DNA of 34,714 nt. Source: Desulfobacterales bacterium (GTDB lineage: Bacteria > Desulfobacterota > Desulfobacteria > Desulfobacterales > CAFBRK01). The notes under the pieces were generated by a model, which saw only the letters and a program-made list of their open reading frames with translations, was not told the origin of the DNA and did no database searches. Below are positions 7,901-15,945 of the stretch, piece after piece. Each line of letters opens with the position of its first letter. The stretch's first letter is position 1. The DNA lies in contig JAIPEL010000039.1 in NCBI GenBank assembly GCA_021737185.1, positions 1 to 34,714 on the forward strand, in the 5' to 3' direction. The translations under genes and the position numbers were made by a program.

Positions 7901-9448
7901 TTATCCGGCGTCTTCGGTTTTCCTGCTGACCGGAAGATCGATGACAAAGGTGGTTCCTTCCCCGGGCCGGGACGCTACGGAAATTTGTCCGCCGTGCTCC
8001 TCGATGATGCCGTAGGCCACGGAAAGCCCGAGCCCGACCCCCTTGCCCTTTTTCTTAGTGGTGAAAAACGGTTCGAACAGGTGGGACAGATTTTCTCCAG
8101 GGATTCCCACCCCGTTGTCCTTAAAGAGAATGCGCACCTTTCCGTCGTCGTTTGTGTGCACAGCTTCGATGGTCAGGACCGCCTCCGGCGTTGCCTCCAT
8201 GGCCTCTGCGGCGTTGGAGACGATGTTCATAAACACCTGCTGGAGCTGGTCTTCGGAGCCCACCGGCCGGGGCAGATCCGGCGCCAGCTTCTTTTCCACC
8301 CGGATGCCGTTGATCTTGAGCAGGTTCTGGTTGATGATCAGGGTTTTTTCGACCAGCCGAGGGATGTCGACCGGGTTGAACGCGATCTTTGCCTGGCGGG
8401 AAAACGCCAGCAGATTGGAGACGATCCGGCTCACCCGCCGGGTTTCGGTCTCCATCAATGCCAGATAATCGGAAAACTGCTCGAGATTTTCCCCGCCGAC
8501 GCCGTCTTCGGTGGAAATGCGTTTGATCAAAAGAATGAGGTTCAAAATGCCGGCGATCGGGTTGTTGATTTCGTGGACCACCGATGCCGAAAGTTTTCCC
8601 AAAGAAGCCATCTTGTCCTGGTGAATCAGCTTTGCGTGGGTCTCCCGAAGCTGCCGGGTCCGGTCATCCACCATTTTTTCCAGCCGCCGGGTGATTTCCT
8701 CTTCTTCCTTTCGCCGTTCGGTGATATCGCGGCTGATCTCGATGAATTTGGAAATTCGCCCGTCCTTTTCAAAAATCGGATGGATCGTCACTTCGATAAT
8801 GCGAATTTTCATCTGGCTGTTGACCCGGGTCATCAACCGGGTGGTCACGGCCTTTGTCCGCACCGACTCGTACAGGGGGCACTCCACGACCTTTCCCTTG
8901 CAGCCCCGGTTGGCCGCCTGGAAGACTTCATAGCATTTGCGGCCGATCACCTCGTCTTCGGTGTATCCCATCTGGTCTAAAAAAGACTGGTTGACGTCGT
9001 CAATGGTCATGTCCGGGGAGATGACCAGGAGGAAATCCTGGATCCCGTTGAAAATCATTTCGAATTCTTTGTTTCTCTTGCGCAGCCGCTCTTCTTCCAC
9101 CGTGATGGCCCGCCACATCATGAGAAACACGTCGTATGCGAGCAGGCGGATGTGCTCGGGCCGCGCACGGAGAATGTCGACGAAAAAAGAATCTCCGGGC
9201 ATGGTGACGATGATCAATCCGATGCCGTGCCGGGGGTCGAACAGCTCCCTGTAGTCGGAAAATGTTTTCAGCCCCAGCTTCCGGGCCAGGACCATGCCGG
9301 GGGCTTGCCGATCCGGATCGACCACGGCACAGAACCGGGCCTGGATGTCCTCCTGGCTGAAATTGCTCGTCGTCTTGCGAAGCACTTCTTTGCAAAAATC
9401 GCCGCCGCCGACCAGGGCGACGTTGAAAATGGTCTGATCATCGGTCAT
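7901..9448 (-). CDS. PAS sensor histidine kinase (NtrB-like)
   Basis: This 515-residue kinase has no clear membrane segment. Its N-terminus (NVALVGGGDFCKEVL to about residue 105) resembles a Rossmann-type nucleotide-binding fold. A PAS domain follows (IFNGIQDFLLVISPDMTI to FIEISRDITERR), then a HisKA with the phospho-acceptor His in ASVVHEINNPIAG, and an HATPase with N and G boxes (IVSNAAEA, FKDNGVGIPGE, GVGLGLSVAYGI). The PAS holds three spaced cysteines (GRKCYEVF, RGCKG, VECPLYE), a pattern also seen in the kinase at 23008. These might sense redox state or hold a cofactor. I chose the ATG at 9448 because AGGA-like bases precede it and the VALVGGG fold starts right after it. It is cotranscribed with the NtrC-like regulator. 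Confidence 0.92.
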   Translation of the reverse strand: MTDDQTIFNVALVGGGDFCKEVLRKTTSNFSQEDIQARFCAVVDPDRQAPGMVLARKLGLKTFSDYRELFDPRHGIGLIIVTMPGDSFFVDILRARPEHIRLLAYDVFLMMWRAITVEEERLRKRNKEFEMIFNGIQDFLLVISPDMTIDDVNQSFLDQMGYTEDEVIGRKCYEVFQAANRGCKGKVVECPLYESVRTKAVTTRLMTRVNSQMKIRIIEVTIHPIFEKDGRISKFIEISRDITERRKEEEEITRRLEKMVDDRTRQLRETHAKLIHQDKMASLGKLSASVVHEINNPIAGILNLILLIKRISTEDGVGGENLEQFSDYLALMETETRRVSRIVSNLLAFSRQAKIAFNPVDIPRLVEKTLIINQNLLKINGIRVEKKLAPDLPRPVGSEDQLQQVFMNIVSNAAEAMEATPEAVLTIEAVHTNDDGKVRILFKDNGVGIPGENLSHLFEPFFTTKKKGKGVGLGLSVAYGIIEEHGGQISVASRPGEGTTFVIDLPVSRKTEDAG

Positions 9449-9887
9449 GGCCTGATTCCTGAAAGGACAAGAGGGAAAAAACACAAGGCAGGAGTAGACA
9501 TTCTGGGGCCTGCTCCGGGGCGGGCAGGCCCAAGGTTCCGTAACCGGCGGTTTCGTTCCACAAGCAGAAACGATTCACGTCTTCATTTGTCGATGAATTT
9601 CCGCCTGATGAGCACTTCAACGGCCATTTGTTCATCCTTTCCGTCGGAGGTTGTATGCGCCGGCCGGTGCGATACTTCATGGGAATCTTACCCAGCTCTA
9701 TGGAAACTGTCAATCACCAACGGCCCTGATCCCTGGTTTTCGGCGGTTTCGGGTGGAGGCTGAACTTTTTTTCCCCGCTGCGGGCCGTATCCATGCTGTA
9801 AAACACCTCTTCAGGCTCCCCGGCACAGTTGACGCGCAGGGGTGAAAAAAGTATCGTGTCACCCTTCAACAGGGGTTGGAAAGCATT
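9449..9887. other. Divergent intergenic region
   Basis: About 440 bp lie between the divergent kinase and MFS genes. Short open frames on either strand have no homology that I recognise and no good ribosome sites. I see no hairpin-repeat unit here. A possible promoter for the MFS gene is listed separately. Confidence 0.4.
9829..9857 (+). promoter_or_regulatory. Possible sigma-70 promoter of MFS gene
   Basis: TTGACG (9829-9834) and TATCGT (9852-9857) are separated by 17 bp, which is acceptable for a housekeeping promoter. Transcription would begin near 9864, about 24 bp before the ATG at 9888. Found by eye only. Confidence 0.35.
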
Positions 9888-11135
9888 ATGCGAAAAATAT
9901 TTTACGGCTGGTGGATCGTTGCGGCGACAAGCGTCATTCATCTATGGAGCGCGGGAACCTTTTTTTACAGCTTTACCGCCTTTTTCAACCCCGTCATCAA
10001 GGAGTTCGACTGGTCCTACACGGCCACCTCCATCGCCGCCGCCCTCCGGAGCATCGAGGGCGGGTTGGCCTCTCCGATCGTCGGGTTTGCCGCAGACCGG
10101 TACGGTTCGAGGCGCCTGCTGATCGCCGGGGCCATCATGAGCGGTGCGGGATTTATCCTTTTCAGCCGCATCGATTCCCTCTGGGGCTTTTATTTCATCT
10201 TTATCTTTCTCTCCATCGGGATAAGCCTGCTCCTGCCCATACCGGGCTGGACCGCGACTGCCAACTGGTTCGTCAAAAAAAGATCCATGGCCCTGGGCAT
10301 CCTATCGGCCTCGATCGGCCTCGGCGGCATGCTGATCTATGGGGTCAACCTGCTCATCGAAACCTATGGCTGGCGGACGGCATCGGTTGTCATCGGGGTC
10401 GGCTTCTGGGTGGTCACCATCCCCTGCGCGTGCCTCGTCCGGCAGCGGCCCGAGGCGATGAACCTGCTCCCGGACGGGGATTCCCCCAGCACGTCAATTC
10501 AAGCCGCATCCCGCGGCTCGACACCGTCTGCAGAAGGGTTCACTCTTTCCGAGGCGCTGAAAACCCGTGCCTTCTGGACGCTGACCGCGATCGTGACCGT
10601 CTCCGGAGGGGCCATGCACAGCGTGACGGTCCACATCATGCCCTATTTTTTGAGCGTCGAAATGGACCGGGGAACGTCGAGTCTGATCGCGTCCCTGCTC
10701 ATCGTCGTCAGTGTCCTGGGAAGGTTCGGCCTCGGCTGGCTGAACAACCGGATCGCCGGCAGAAAGCTGCTCGCATTCGGCCTCGTACTGCAGGCATCCG
10801 GCTGCCTGCTGCTGATCTGGGCGGATTCCTTCTGGAAGGCGATGATGTTCGTCGCCGCCTTCGGACCCGGGTTCGGGGGGATCATCACCCTTCGGCTGGT
10901 CCTGCAGGCCAGCTACTTCGGCCGAAAGGCCTTCGGGTCGGTTCAAGGGCTCATCATGGCGGTGATGGTCCTGGGCTCCATGACCGGGCCGGTGCTCACC
11001 GGCATGGCCTATGATTCTTTCCGATCATACACCCCTGCCTGGCAGGTTATGGCGCTTCTGCTCTTTTTGATGATCCCGGCCTCCCTGACGCTGAGAAGAC
11101 CGCCTAACCCCGCTGCCGAACATTTTCCAGCTTGA
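9888..11135 (+). CDS. MFS transporter, oxalate/formate antiporter-like
   Basis: This 415-residue major facilitator has about twelve hydrophobic helices. The N-terminal YGWWIVAATSVIHLW and the loop 2-3 motif GFAADRYGSRRLL are typical of the MFS, and the overall pattern resembles the oxalate/formate-antiporter (OFA, monocarboxylate) group. It would move a small organic anion across the cytoplasmic membrane; the substrate is not determinable here. The ATG at 9888 is preceded by a GGAAAG stretch. Its 3' end overlaps the convergent AlaX-like gene by 32 bp. Confidence 0.88.
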   Translation: MRKIFYGWWIVAATSVIHLWSAGTFFYSFTAFFNPVIKEFDWSYTATSIAAALRSIEGGLASPIVGFAADRYGSRRLLIAGAIMSGAGFILFSRIDSLWGFYFIFIFLSIGISLLLPIPGWTATANWFVKKRSMALGILSASIGLGGMLIYGVNLLIETYGWRTASVVIGVGFWVVTIPCACLVRQRPEAMNLLPDGDSPSTSIQAASRGSTPSAEGFTLSEALKTRAFWTLTAIVTVSGGAMHSVTVHIMPYFLSVEMDRGTSSLIASLLIVVSVLGRFGLGWLNNRIAGRKLLAFGLVLQASGCLLLIWADSFWKAMMFVAAFGPGFGGIITLRLVLQASYFGRKAFGSVQGLIMAVMVLGSMTGPVLTGMAYDSFRSYTPAWQVMALLLFLMIPASLTLRRPPNPAAEHFPA

Positions 11136-11556
11136 ACCGGATCCTGAGCACACCGTCTTTAAAATCAGTGGTGGTGATCCGAAACCGGCCGATCTTGCCG
11201 GTGAAAGCCGCGTGGGGACCGATGCAGGGGCAGGCGTCGTAGTCGCCGACCGAGACGATGCGGATCCGGTCGCCGGCTTCGTCCGGAAGCCGGTCAAGAT
11301 CGAAGGTCTTCCGGGCCGATTGGCGGGATTCATAAGATTCGGTCACCGGCAGGTTTTCGGCGATCTTCTCATTGACCGCCGCCTCGATTTGTTCGATTTC
11401 CCCGTCCTTCAGCGGGCAATCGAAGCGATAGTCGCACTTGGATTTTTTCTTTTCGATGTGGGCCGAAAAGCACCGGCCGCATCCGAACATCCGCACCATG
11501 GTCTGGTTGAGCAGGTGTTCGGCGGTGTGCATGGCCGGGTCGACGGACTTTGTCAT
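11104..11556 (-). CDS. AlaX-like trans-editing protein (Ala-tRNA editing domain)
   Basis: This 150-residue protein corresponds to the stand-alone editing domain of alanyl-tRNA synthetase. It has the zinc site HTAEHLLNQ (HxxxH) and, further on, CPCIGPHA (CxxxH). In the AlaX family these proteins deacylate mischarged tRNA-Ala (Ser or Gly). Extra cysteines (FGCGRCFS, KCDYRFDC) are present near the N-terminus. No convincing ribosome site precedes the ATG at 11556, and an ATG at residue 9 is an alternative start. The gene is convergent with the MFS gene and follows the sigma-54 activator on the same strand, separated by a paired hairpin. Confidence 0.82.
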   Translation of the reverse strand: MTKSVDPAMHTAEHLLNQTMVRMFGCGRCFSAHIEKKKSKCDYRFDCPLKDGEIEQIEAAVNEKIAENLPVTESYESRQSARKTFDLDRLPDEAGDRIRIVSVGDYDACPCIGPHAAFTGKIGRFRITTTDFKDGVLRIRFKLENVRQRG

Positions 11557-11583
11557 GATGAACGCTTGGTATCCATTTCGAAT

Positions 11584-11630
11584 TTCGCGGAACGCGAACC
11601 TGTCCTAAAATCGCGCAGCGATTTTAGGAC
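11584..11630. repeat. Paired mini-hairpin repeat (copy C), likely terminator
   Basis: TTCGCG-GAA-CGCGAA (11584-11598) is followed by a perfect 13-bp stem, 11602-11614 against 11618-11630, with a GCA loop. The second stem contains the TAA (11624-11626, minus strand) of the sigma-54 activator gene. It is the same design as copies A, B and D. Confidence 0.7.
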
Positions 11631-13063
11631 CGTACTTCGATCTTCCGCTTGGCGTTGACCCCGTAGCGCTTCATCCGGTTGTAGACCGTCACCCGGGAGA
11701 CGCCCAGCAGTTCAGCGGCCCGGGACTGGTTTCCTTCGGCCTTTTCCAGGGCCTCGACCAGCTCCTGTTTTTCGATCTCCTTCAGGTTGAATGCGCGCCG
11801 TTTGGTCGGTGCAAGGGGGCGCCTGCCCCGGTAGATGTCGTGGGGCAGATGGTGGGGCCGGATCAGCGAATCGTGGCAGGCGACAAAGGCGTATTCGAAG
11901 GCGCTTTTCAGTTCCCGGACGTTTCCGGGCCAGTCGTACTGGGTCAACACCTCCATGGTCCGGTTGTCGATCCCCTCGATGTCCTTTCCGCTTTTCAGGC
12001 GAATCTTTCTGAAAAAGGCTTCGGCCAGCAGCGGAATGTCCTCGATGCGTTCCCGCAGGGCGGGAAGGTGAATCGGGATCACGTTGATCCTGAAAAAAAA
12101 GTCCTTCCGGAAGCGGCCCGCTTCCACCAGGCGAGGCAGTTCCCGGTTGGTGGCGGAAACGATCCGCACATCCACCGGCACCGGCGTGCTTTCCCCGACC
12201 CGCTCGATCACTTTTTCTTCCAGCACCCGGAGCAGCTTGACCTGGGTGGCGATGGGCAGATCGCCGATTTCATCGAGGAACAGGTCGCCGCCCGATGCCT
12301 TTTCAAAGCGCCCCTTGCGGTCCCGGACCGCACCGGTGAAGGCGCCGCGCACATGGCCGAACAGTTCGCTTTCCAGCAGCGACTCGGTCAGGCTGGCACA
12401 GTTGACCCGAACGAATGGGCCGTCTCTTCGCTCGCCGATGTCGTGAATGGCCCGGCTGACCAGCTCCTTTCCGGTGCCGCTTTCCCCATAAATGATCACC
12501 GGAGCGTCGGAATAGGCGGCGTTTTCGATCATCTCGAAGACCTGGCGCATGGCCGGGCTGACGCCGACGATGCCGTGGAACCCGTCCTTGGACTGAAGCT
12601 CCCGCCGGAACGCCTCGATCTGAAACTCCTTTTCGATCAGTTCGGAAATGTCGGTGATGGTGCCCACGGCCCCGATGATCTGGCCTGAGGCGTCCCGAAG
12701 CAGGGAGGCATTTTTGATGGCGTGGATCAGTCGGCCGTCCTTGTGCCGGACCATGCATTTACAGGTGTTCAACTCCCCGAGCCGGAAAAGATCGCACCAG
12801 TGCCCGTCTTCCGGATTCAGCGCACAGGTGCGGGCGTCGCAGTCGACCATCTCGCAGGAGCGCCCCAGCAGCTCTTCGTTCCGGTAGCCGGTGATCCGTT
12901 CAAAGGCCCGGTTGACGGAAACGATCGCCCCCTGGGTGTTGACGATCATGATGCCGTCGTGAATGGTGTTGACCACCGTCTTCCAGTATCGGTCCAGCTC
13001 TTGATCCAGCATTCCAGCGTTGCACTCCGTATCGGATCGTCGGTGCACCGGTTCAGGTGGCAT
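11624..13063 (-). CDS. PAS-AAA+ sigma-54 activator next to the Hdr operon
   Basis: This one-component sigma-54 activator of up to 479 residues has an N-terminal PAS (VNTIHDGIMIVNTQG to GAVGTITDISELIEKE), an AAA+ core (Walker A GESGTGKE, canonical GAFTGA loop, Walker B GGDLFLDEIGD) and a Fis-type HTH (NQSRAAELLGVSRVTVYNRM). The PAS carries six close cysteines (SCEMVDCDARTC, HWCDLF, NTCKC), which suggests a bound metal, an Fe-S cluster or a thiol redox sensor instead of a receiver. It is transcribed away from the first Hdr-MetFV operon. The shared gap holds a perfect inverted repeat and a -24/-12-like element, so it probably controls that operon. The start could be the ATG at 13063 or, with a GGAG upstream, the ATG at 13012. 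Confidence 0.9.
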   Translation of the reverse strand: MPPEPVHRRSDTECNAGMLDQELDRYWKTVVNTIHDGIMIVNTQGAIVSVNRAFERITGYRNEELLGRSCEMVDCDARTCALNPEDGHWCDLFRLGELNTCKCMVRHKDGRLIHAIKNASLLRDASGQIIGAVGTITDISELIEKEFQIEAFRRELQSKDGFHGIVGVSPAMRQVFEMIENAAYSDAPVIIYGESGTGKELVSRAIHDIGERRDGPFVRVNCASLTESLLESELFGHVRGAFTGAVRDRKGRFEKASGGDLFLDEIGDLPIATQVKLLRVLEEKVIERVGESTPVPVDVRIVSATNRELPRLVEAGRFRKDFFFRINVIPIHLPALRERIEDIPLLAEAFFRKIRLKSGKDIEGIDNRTMEVLTQYDWPGNVRELKSAFEYAFVACHDSLIRPHHLPHDIYRGRRPLAPTKRRAFNLKEIEKQELVEALEKAEGNQSRAAELLGVSRVTVYNRMKRYGVNAKRKIEVRS

Positions 13064-13145
13064 CGGATCCGCTCAGGCCCCCGGAGAAAAGGGCGCGATC
13101 TGCGCCGGATCCGATGGCCTTCTCCGCCGCTCTCCGACCCTTGTC

Positions 13146-13198
13146 ACTTAACTTTCGGGCTTCGTCTCCAGCGGCATCATGAATCCCGAAAGTTAAGT
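13146..13198. promoter_or_regulatory. 14-bp inverted repeat, candidate activator-binding site
   Basis: ACTTAACTTTCGGG (13146-13159) and CCCGAAAGTTAAGT (13185-13198) are perfect inverted repeats separated by 25 bp. The centre is about 97 bp upstream of the predicted sigma-54 start site near 13269, the usual distance for an enhancer-type activator site. The activator gene adjoins it. It may also fold as a hairpin. Confidence 0.55.
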
Positions 13199-13242
13199 TA
13201 TCACCTGTAAAAAAGAATTCTTTTAACAATTTAACAATCCAG

Positions 13243-13258
13243 TGGCAAGATCTTTGTA
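13243..13258 (+). promoter_or_regulatory. Candidate sigma-54 promoter of cluster 1
   Basis: TGGCAAGATCTTTGTA has GG (13244-13245), ten bases, then GT (13256-13257) instead of the usual GC. The -24 part is good and the -12 part is off by one base. The position between the inverted repeat and the TusA-like gene fits. Just upstream, TTTAACAAT occurs twice in tandem (13222-13238). Confidence 0.45.
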
Positions 13259-13386
13259 CTGCTGAAAAATCGAAGGTATATATTAAATTGTTTTTATTTG
13301 TTATTTTTGTACAACCCGCCGCACTCTCCACCCTGGCCCGTTTTTTGCTCTTCCAACATACGGATCTCAAAAGGAGCGTTTCCGCG

Positions 13387-13647
13387 TTGACGGACAAGGC
13401 CGACTATATATTGGATGTGCGGGGGGCGATTTCGCCCTTCTCTCTGCTGAAAGTGTCCCTGGTGTTTCAGCAAATGAAACCGGAACAGATCGTGGAAATT
13501 TTGGGCTGCGATTCGGAAATGCAGCGCGACCTGCTCCGGGTGCTACCGGAGGGATCCTGTGAGGTCGTCTTTTCGGATTCGACCGGCCGGGATGCTGAAG
13601 TATGCAGGGTGTGTTTGAAGAAAAGGGCCCAAGCAACCGCTACGTAG
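13387..13647 (+). CDS. TusA/SirA-family protein lacking the active-site Cys
   Basis: This 86-residue protein has the TusA pattern: DYILDVRGAISPFSLLKVSL, then a helix and VEILGCDSEMQRDLLRVLPEG. In TusA the conserved CPxP cysteine accepts persulfide sulfur; here the site reads ISPFSLLK, with Ser replacing Cys. Two other cysteines (LGCDS, AEVCRVC) remain, and the C-terminal CRVC pair may have taken over. The TTG at 13387 is the likely start, since AAAAGGAG lies 10 nt upstream. An ATG at 13288 is in frame but has no ribosome site and adds a non-homologous stretch. The gene is first in the cluster and ends 17 bp before hdrCB. A TusA-like partner for an Hdr-like complex recalls sulfur-oxidising sHdr systems, but loss of the Cys argues for a structural role. 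Confidence 0.75.
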   Translation: MTDKADYILDVRGAISPFSLLKVSLVFQQMKPEQIVEILGCDSEMQRDLLRVLPEGSCEVVFSDSTGRDAEVCRVCLKKRAQATAT

Positions 13648-13664
13648 CAGAAAAGGAAGGACAG

Positions 13665-14984
13665 ATGACCCAAGAACCGATTCGACTCAGCGGCAAGAAA
13701 ACCTCCACATTCATCGACAAGGTCAAGGAGCTGCTCCCGGACGGGGGCAACCTGAACCTGTGTCTGACCTGCGGCGCCTGTTCGTCGGGCTGTCCGGCCA
13801 CCGGCCTGGAGGGGATGGACCCGAGAAAGTTTCTCCGCATGGCGGCATTGGGGATGGATGAGGAAGTCACCTCCACTCCCTGGGTGTGGATGTGCTCCAT
13901 GTGCCAGCGGTGCATCTATGTCTGCCCCATGAAAATCGACATCCCCCGGCTGGTCTATTTCGCCCGCCAGAGCTGGCCCCGGGAAACGAGACCCAAGGGG
14001 ATCTTGGGCTCCTGCGACATGGCCTTGAAAAACGACACCTGCAGCGCCATGGGTGCCGGAGAAGAAGACTTCCAGTTCGTCGTCGAAGACGTGCTGGAAG
14101 AATACCGGGAGGCCCAGCCCGAATTTGCCGAGATGGAGGCCCCCATCGACAAGCAGGGGGCCGAGTTCTTCGTCAACCAGAACTCCAGAGAACCGGTGAC
14201 CGAACCCGACGAGCTGCTCCCCCTGTGGAAAATCCTTCACACGGTCGGGGCGGACTGGACCTACGGCTCCAAGGGATGGGCGGCGGAAAACTACTGCATG
14301 TTCCTGGCCGACGACGAATCCTGGAAGCACATCACCCAGACCGCCGTCAAACAGGCCGATGACTTGGGGTGCAAGGTCTTTCTCAACACCGAATGAGGGC
14401 ACGTCACCTTCTCAGTCCTGGAAGGACTGAAAAAGTTCAAGATCGAGCACAACGTCGAGGTCAAGAGCATCTACGAGTATTACGCCAAATGGATCCGCGA
14501 GGGAAAGCTGAAGGTCAACTCCGACTGGAACAAGGACCTGAAGATCAAATTCACGGTCCAGGACCCGTGCCAGATCGTCCGAAAAACCTTCGGCGATCCG
14601 ATCGCAGAAGACCTGCGTTTCGTGGTCAAGTCGGTGGTGGGAGAGGAAAACTTCATCGACATGGTGCCCAACCGCTCCAACAATTACTGCTGCGGGGGCG
14701 GCGGCGGCTTTCTGCAGTCCGGCTACAAGGACGCCCGGCTCGAATACGGCCGGATCAAAGATGAGCAGATCCAGGCCACCAGGGCCGACTACTGCGTCGC
14801 GGCCTGCCACAACTGCCATGCCCAGATCCACGAGCTCAGCGAGCACTTTGGCGGCCATTACGGGGTCGTACACCTGTGGTCAATCATCTGCCTTTCGCTG
14901 GGAATTCTCGGGCCCAATGAAAGGACATATCTCAACGACGATTTAAAAACGGTCAACGTGTTTCACCCGGAGACGGAAATGTAG
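13665..14984 (+). CDS. hdrCB: HdrCB (HdrD/DsrK-like) Fe-S subunit, selenoprotein, cluster 1
   Basis: The frame runs 440 codons with one in-frame TGA at codon 244 (14394-14396), read here as selenocysteine. Two [4Fe-4S] motifs (CLTCGACSSGCP, CSMCQRCIYVCP) form the HdrC-like part. The rest is the HdrB-like CCG region: NYCMFL, then NTE-Sec-GH, DPCQIV, NYCCGGGGGF, CVAACHNCHAQIH. Homologues have ECGH where Sec stands, so Sec replaces a Cys near the non-cubane cluster or thiol site. A SECIS-like stem starts 15 nt after the TGA. The paralogue at 31123-32442 has identical length and the same TGA. The ATG at 13665 follows AAGGAAGG. The product should pass electrons between HdrA and its acceptor, here probably MetF/MetV. 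Ordinary gene callers would split this gene. Confidence 0.9.
14412..14430 (+). promoter_or_regulatory. SECIS-like stem-loop in hdrCB (cluster 1)
   Basis: TCAGTCC-TGGAA-GGACTGA forms a perfect 7-bp stem with a GG-containing 5-nt loop, starting 15 nt after the TGA at 14394-14396. That is the distance used by bacterial SECIS elements, which bind SelB through a GG-bearing apical loop. The equivalent site in the paralogue (31870-31888) keeps the stem with a compensating base-pair change. Confidence 0.75.
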
Positions 14985-15042
14985 GCTGACGTTCAGCCGG
15001 AGCCTAAACTGACGACACAACCGTTGCAGGGAAAGGAAGCCC

Positions 15043-15915
15043 ATGAGTTTTGAAAAACGTTTACAATCCGGAGAATTTGTCGTGCTGGCGGAGATGAACA
15101 CCCCCAAGGGGGTCGACATCTCCCGGTTCATGACCGACGCCCGGCGGATCAAGGGCAGAGTCGACGCCGCAGTCATCCCCGACATGGACAACGGCGTCAT
15201 GCGAATGAGCGCCCTGGCCGGCGGCGTGCTGGCCCAGCAGCAGGGCCTGGAGGCGATCATCCACGTCTACGGACGGGATCGGAATCGAATGGCCCTGCAA
15301 GGGGACCTTCTCGCCGCCCACGTGCTGGGCATCCAGAACCTGATCGTGGTTCCCGGCGAGGACATGGCCAACGGAGACCACAGGGATGCCGCCGTGGTCG
15401 ACGACCTGGACGAGATGGGGCTTTTGAACGCCATCGCAGCTCTCCAGGACGGAAAAGACCTGGCCGGGTTCGGGCTGGACGGAAGCCCGAAGTTCACGGT
15501 CGGCTGCAGCCTGGCGCCCGCGGCTGACGAGAAGGCCATGGCAGCCGAGCTGGCCGCTGCCAGGGAAAAGGTCGCCGCCGGAGCGCGGTTTGTGGTGACG
15601 CCGCCGGTGTTCGATGTGGATCGCTTCGCCGAATTTGCCAAGCAGGCCGAATCGCTGAAGGTGCCGCTCATCGCCACCATTTTCCTGATCAAGTCGGTGG
15701 CCGTGGCACGGTACATCTCCTTCAACGAACCCGGCGCCCACCTTTCCGAGGAGATGATCCAGCGAATCCGCAAATCATCGGACCGGGAGATGGAAGGCGT
15801 CAAGATCGCCGGAGAAACCATCGCCAAGCTCAAACAGATGGCCCAGGGGGTCCTCATCCAGACCATGGGATGGGAGCACCGACTTTCTGCAATTCTCGAC
15901 GCGGCCGGCATGTAA
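15043..15915 (+). CDS. Divergent MetF-family (methylene-H4folate reductase-like) protein
   Basis: This 290-residue TIM-barrel protein is related to the two MetF genes at 20145 and 33237. It shares GRDRNRMALQGDLLAAHVLG, the LIVVPGED segment (LCLSGDH in MetF), FVVTPPVFDVDRF (FIQTQCIYN in MetF), and the closing GVLIQTMGWEHRLSAILDAAGM. It is clearly more divergent: TDNQTA becomes PDMDNGV, and QTQCIYN, a key folate/flavin-region motif, is lost. It might act on another C1 or methyl carrier, or be a regulatory barrel. It lies between hdrCB and hdrA, with AAAGGAAG upstream of the ATG and 58 bp after hdrCB, so it is co-transcribed. No equivalent exists in cluster 2. Confidence 0.8.
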   Translation: MSFEKRLQSGEFVVLAEMNTPKGVDISRFMTDARRIKGRVDAAVIPDMDNGVMRMSALAGGVLAQQQGLEAIIHVYGRDRNRMALQGDLLAAHVLGIQNLIVVPGEDMANGDHRDAAVVDDLDEMGLLNAIAALQDGKDLAGFGLDGSPKFTVGCSLAPAADEKAMAAELAAAREKVAAGARFVVTPPVFDVDRFAEFAKQAESLKVPLIATIFLIKSVAVARYISFNEPGAHLSEEMIQRIRKSSDREMEGVKIAGETIAKLKQMAQGVLIQTMGWEHRLSAILDAAGM

Positions 15916-15945
15916 CGTTCACCCAACAGCCTGAAAAAGGAAGCC

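Noticed and set aside
13288-13386. N-terminal extension of the TusA-like protein from the ATG at 13288
   Set aside because: No ribosome site at 13288, the extra residues do not fit the family, and TTG at 13387 has AAAAGGAG at good spacing.
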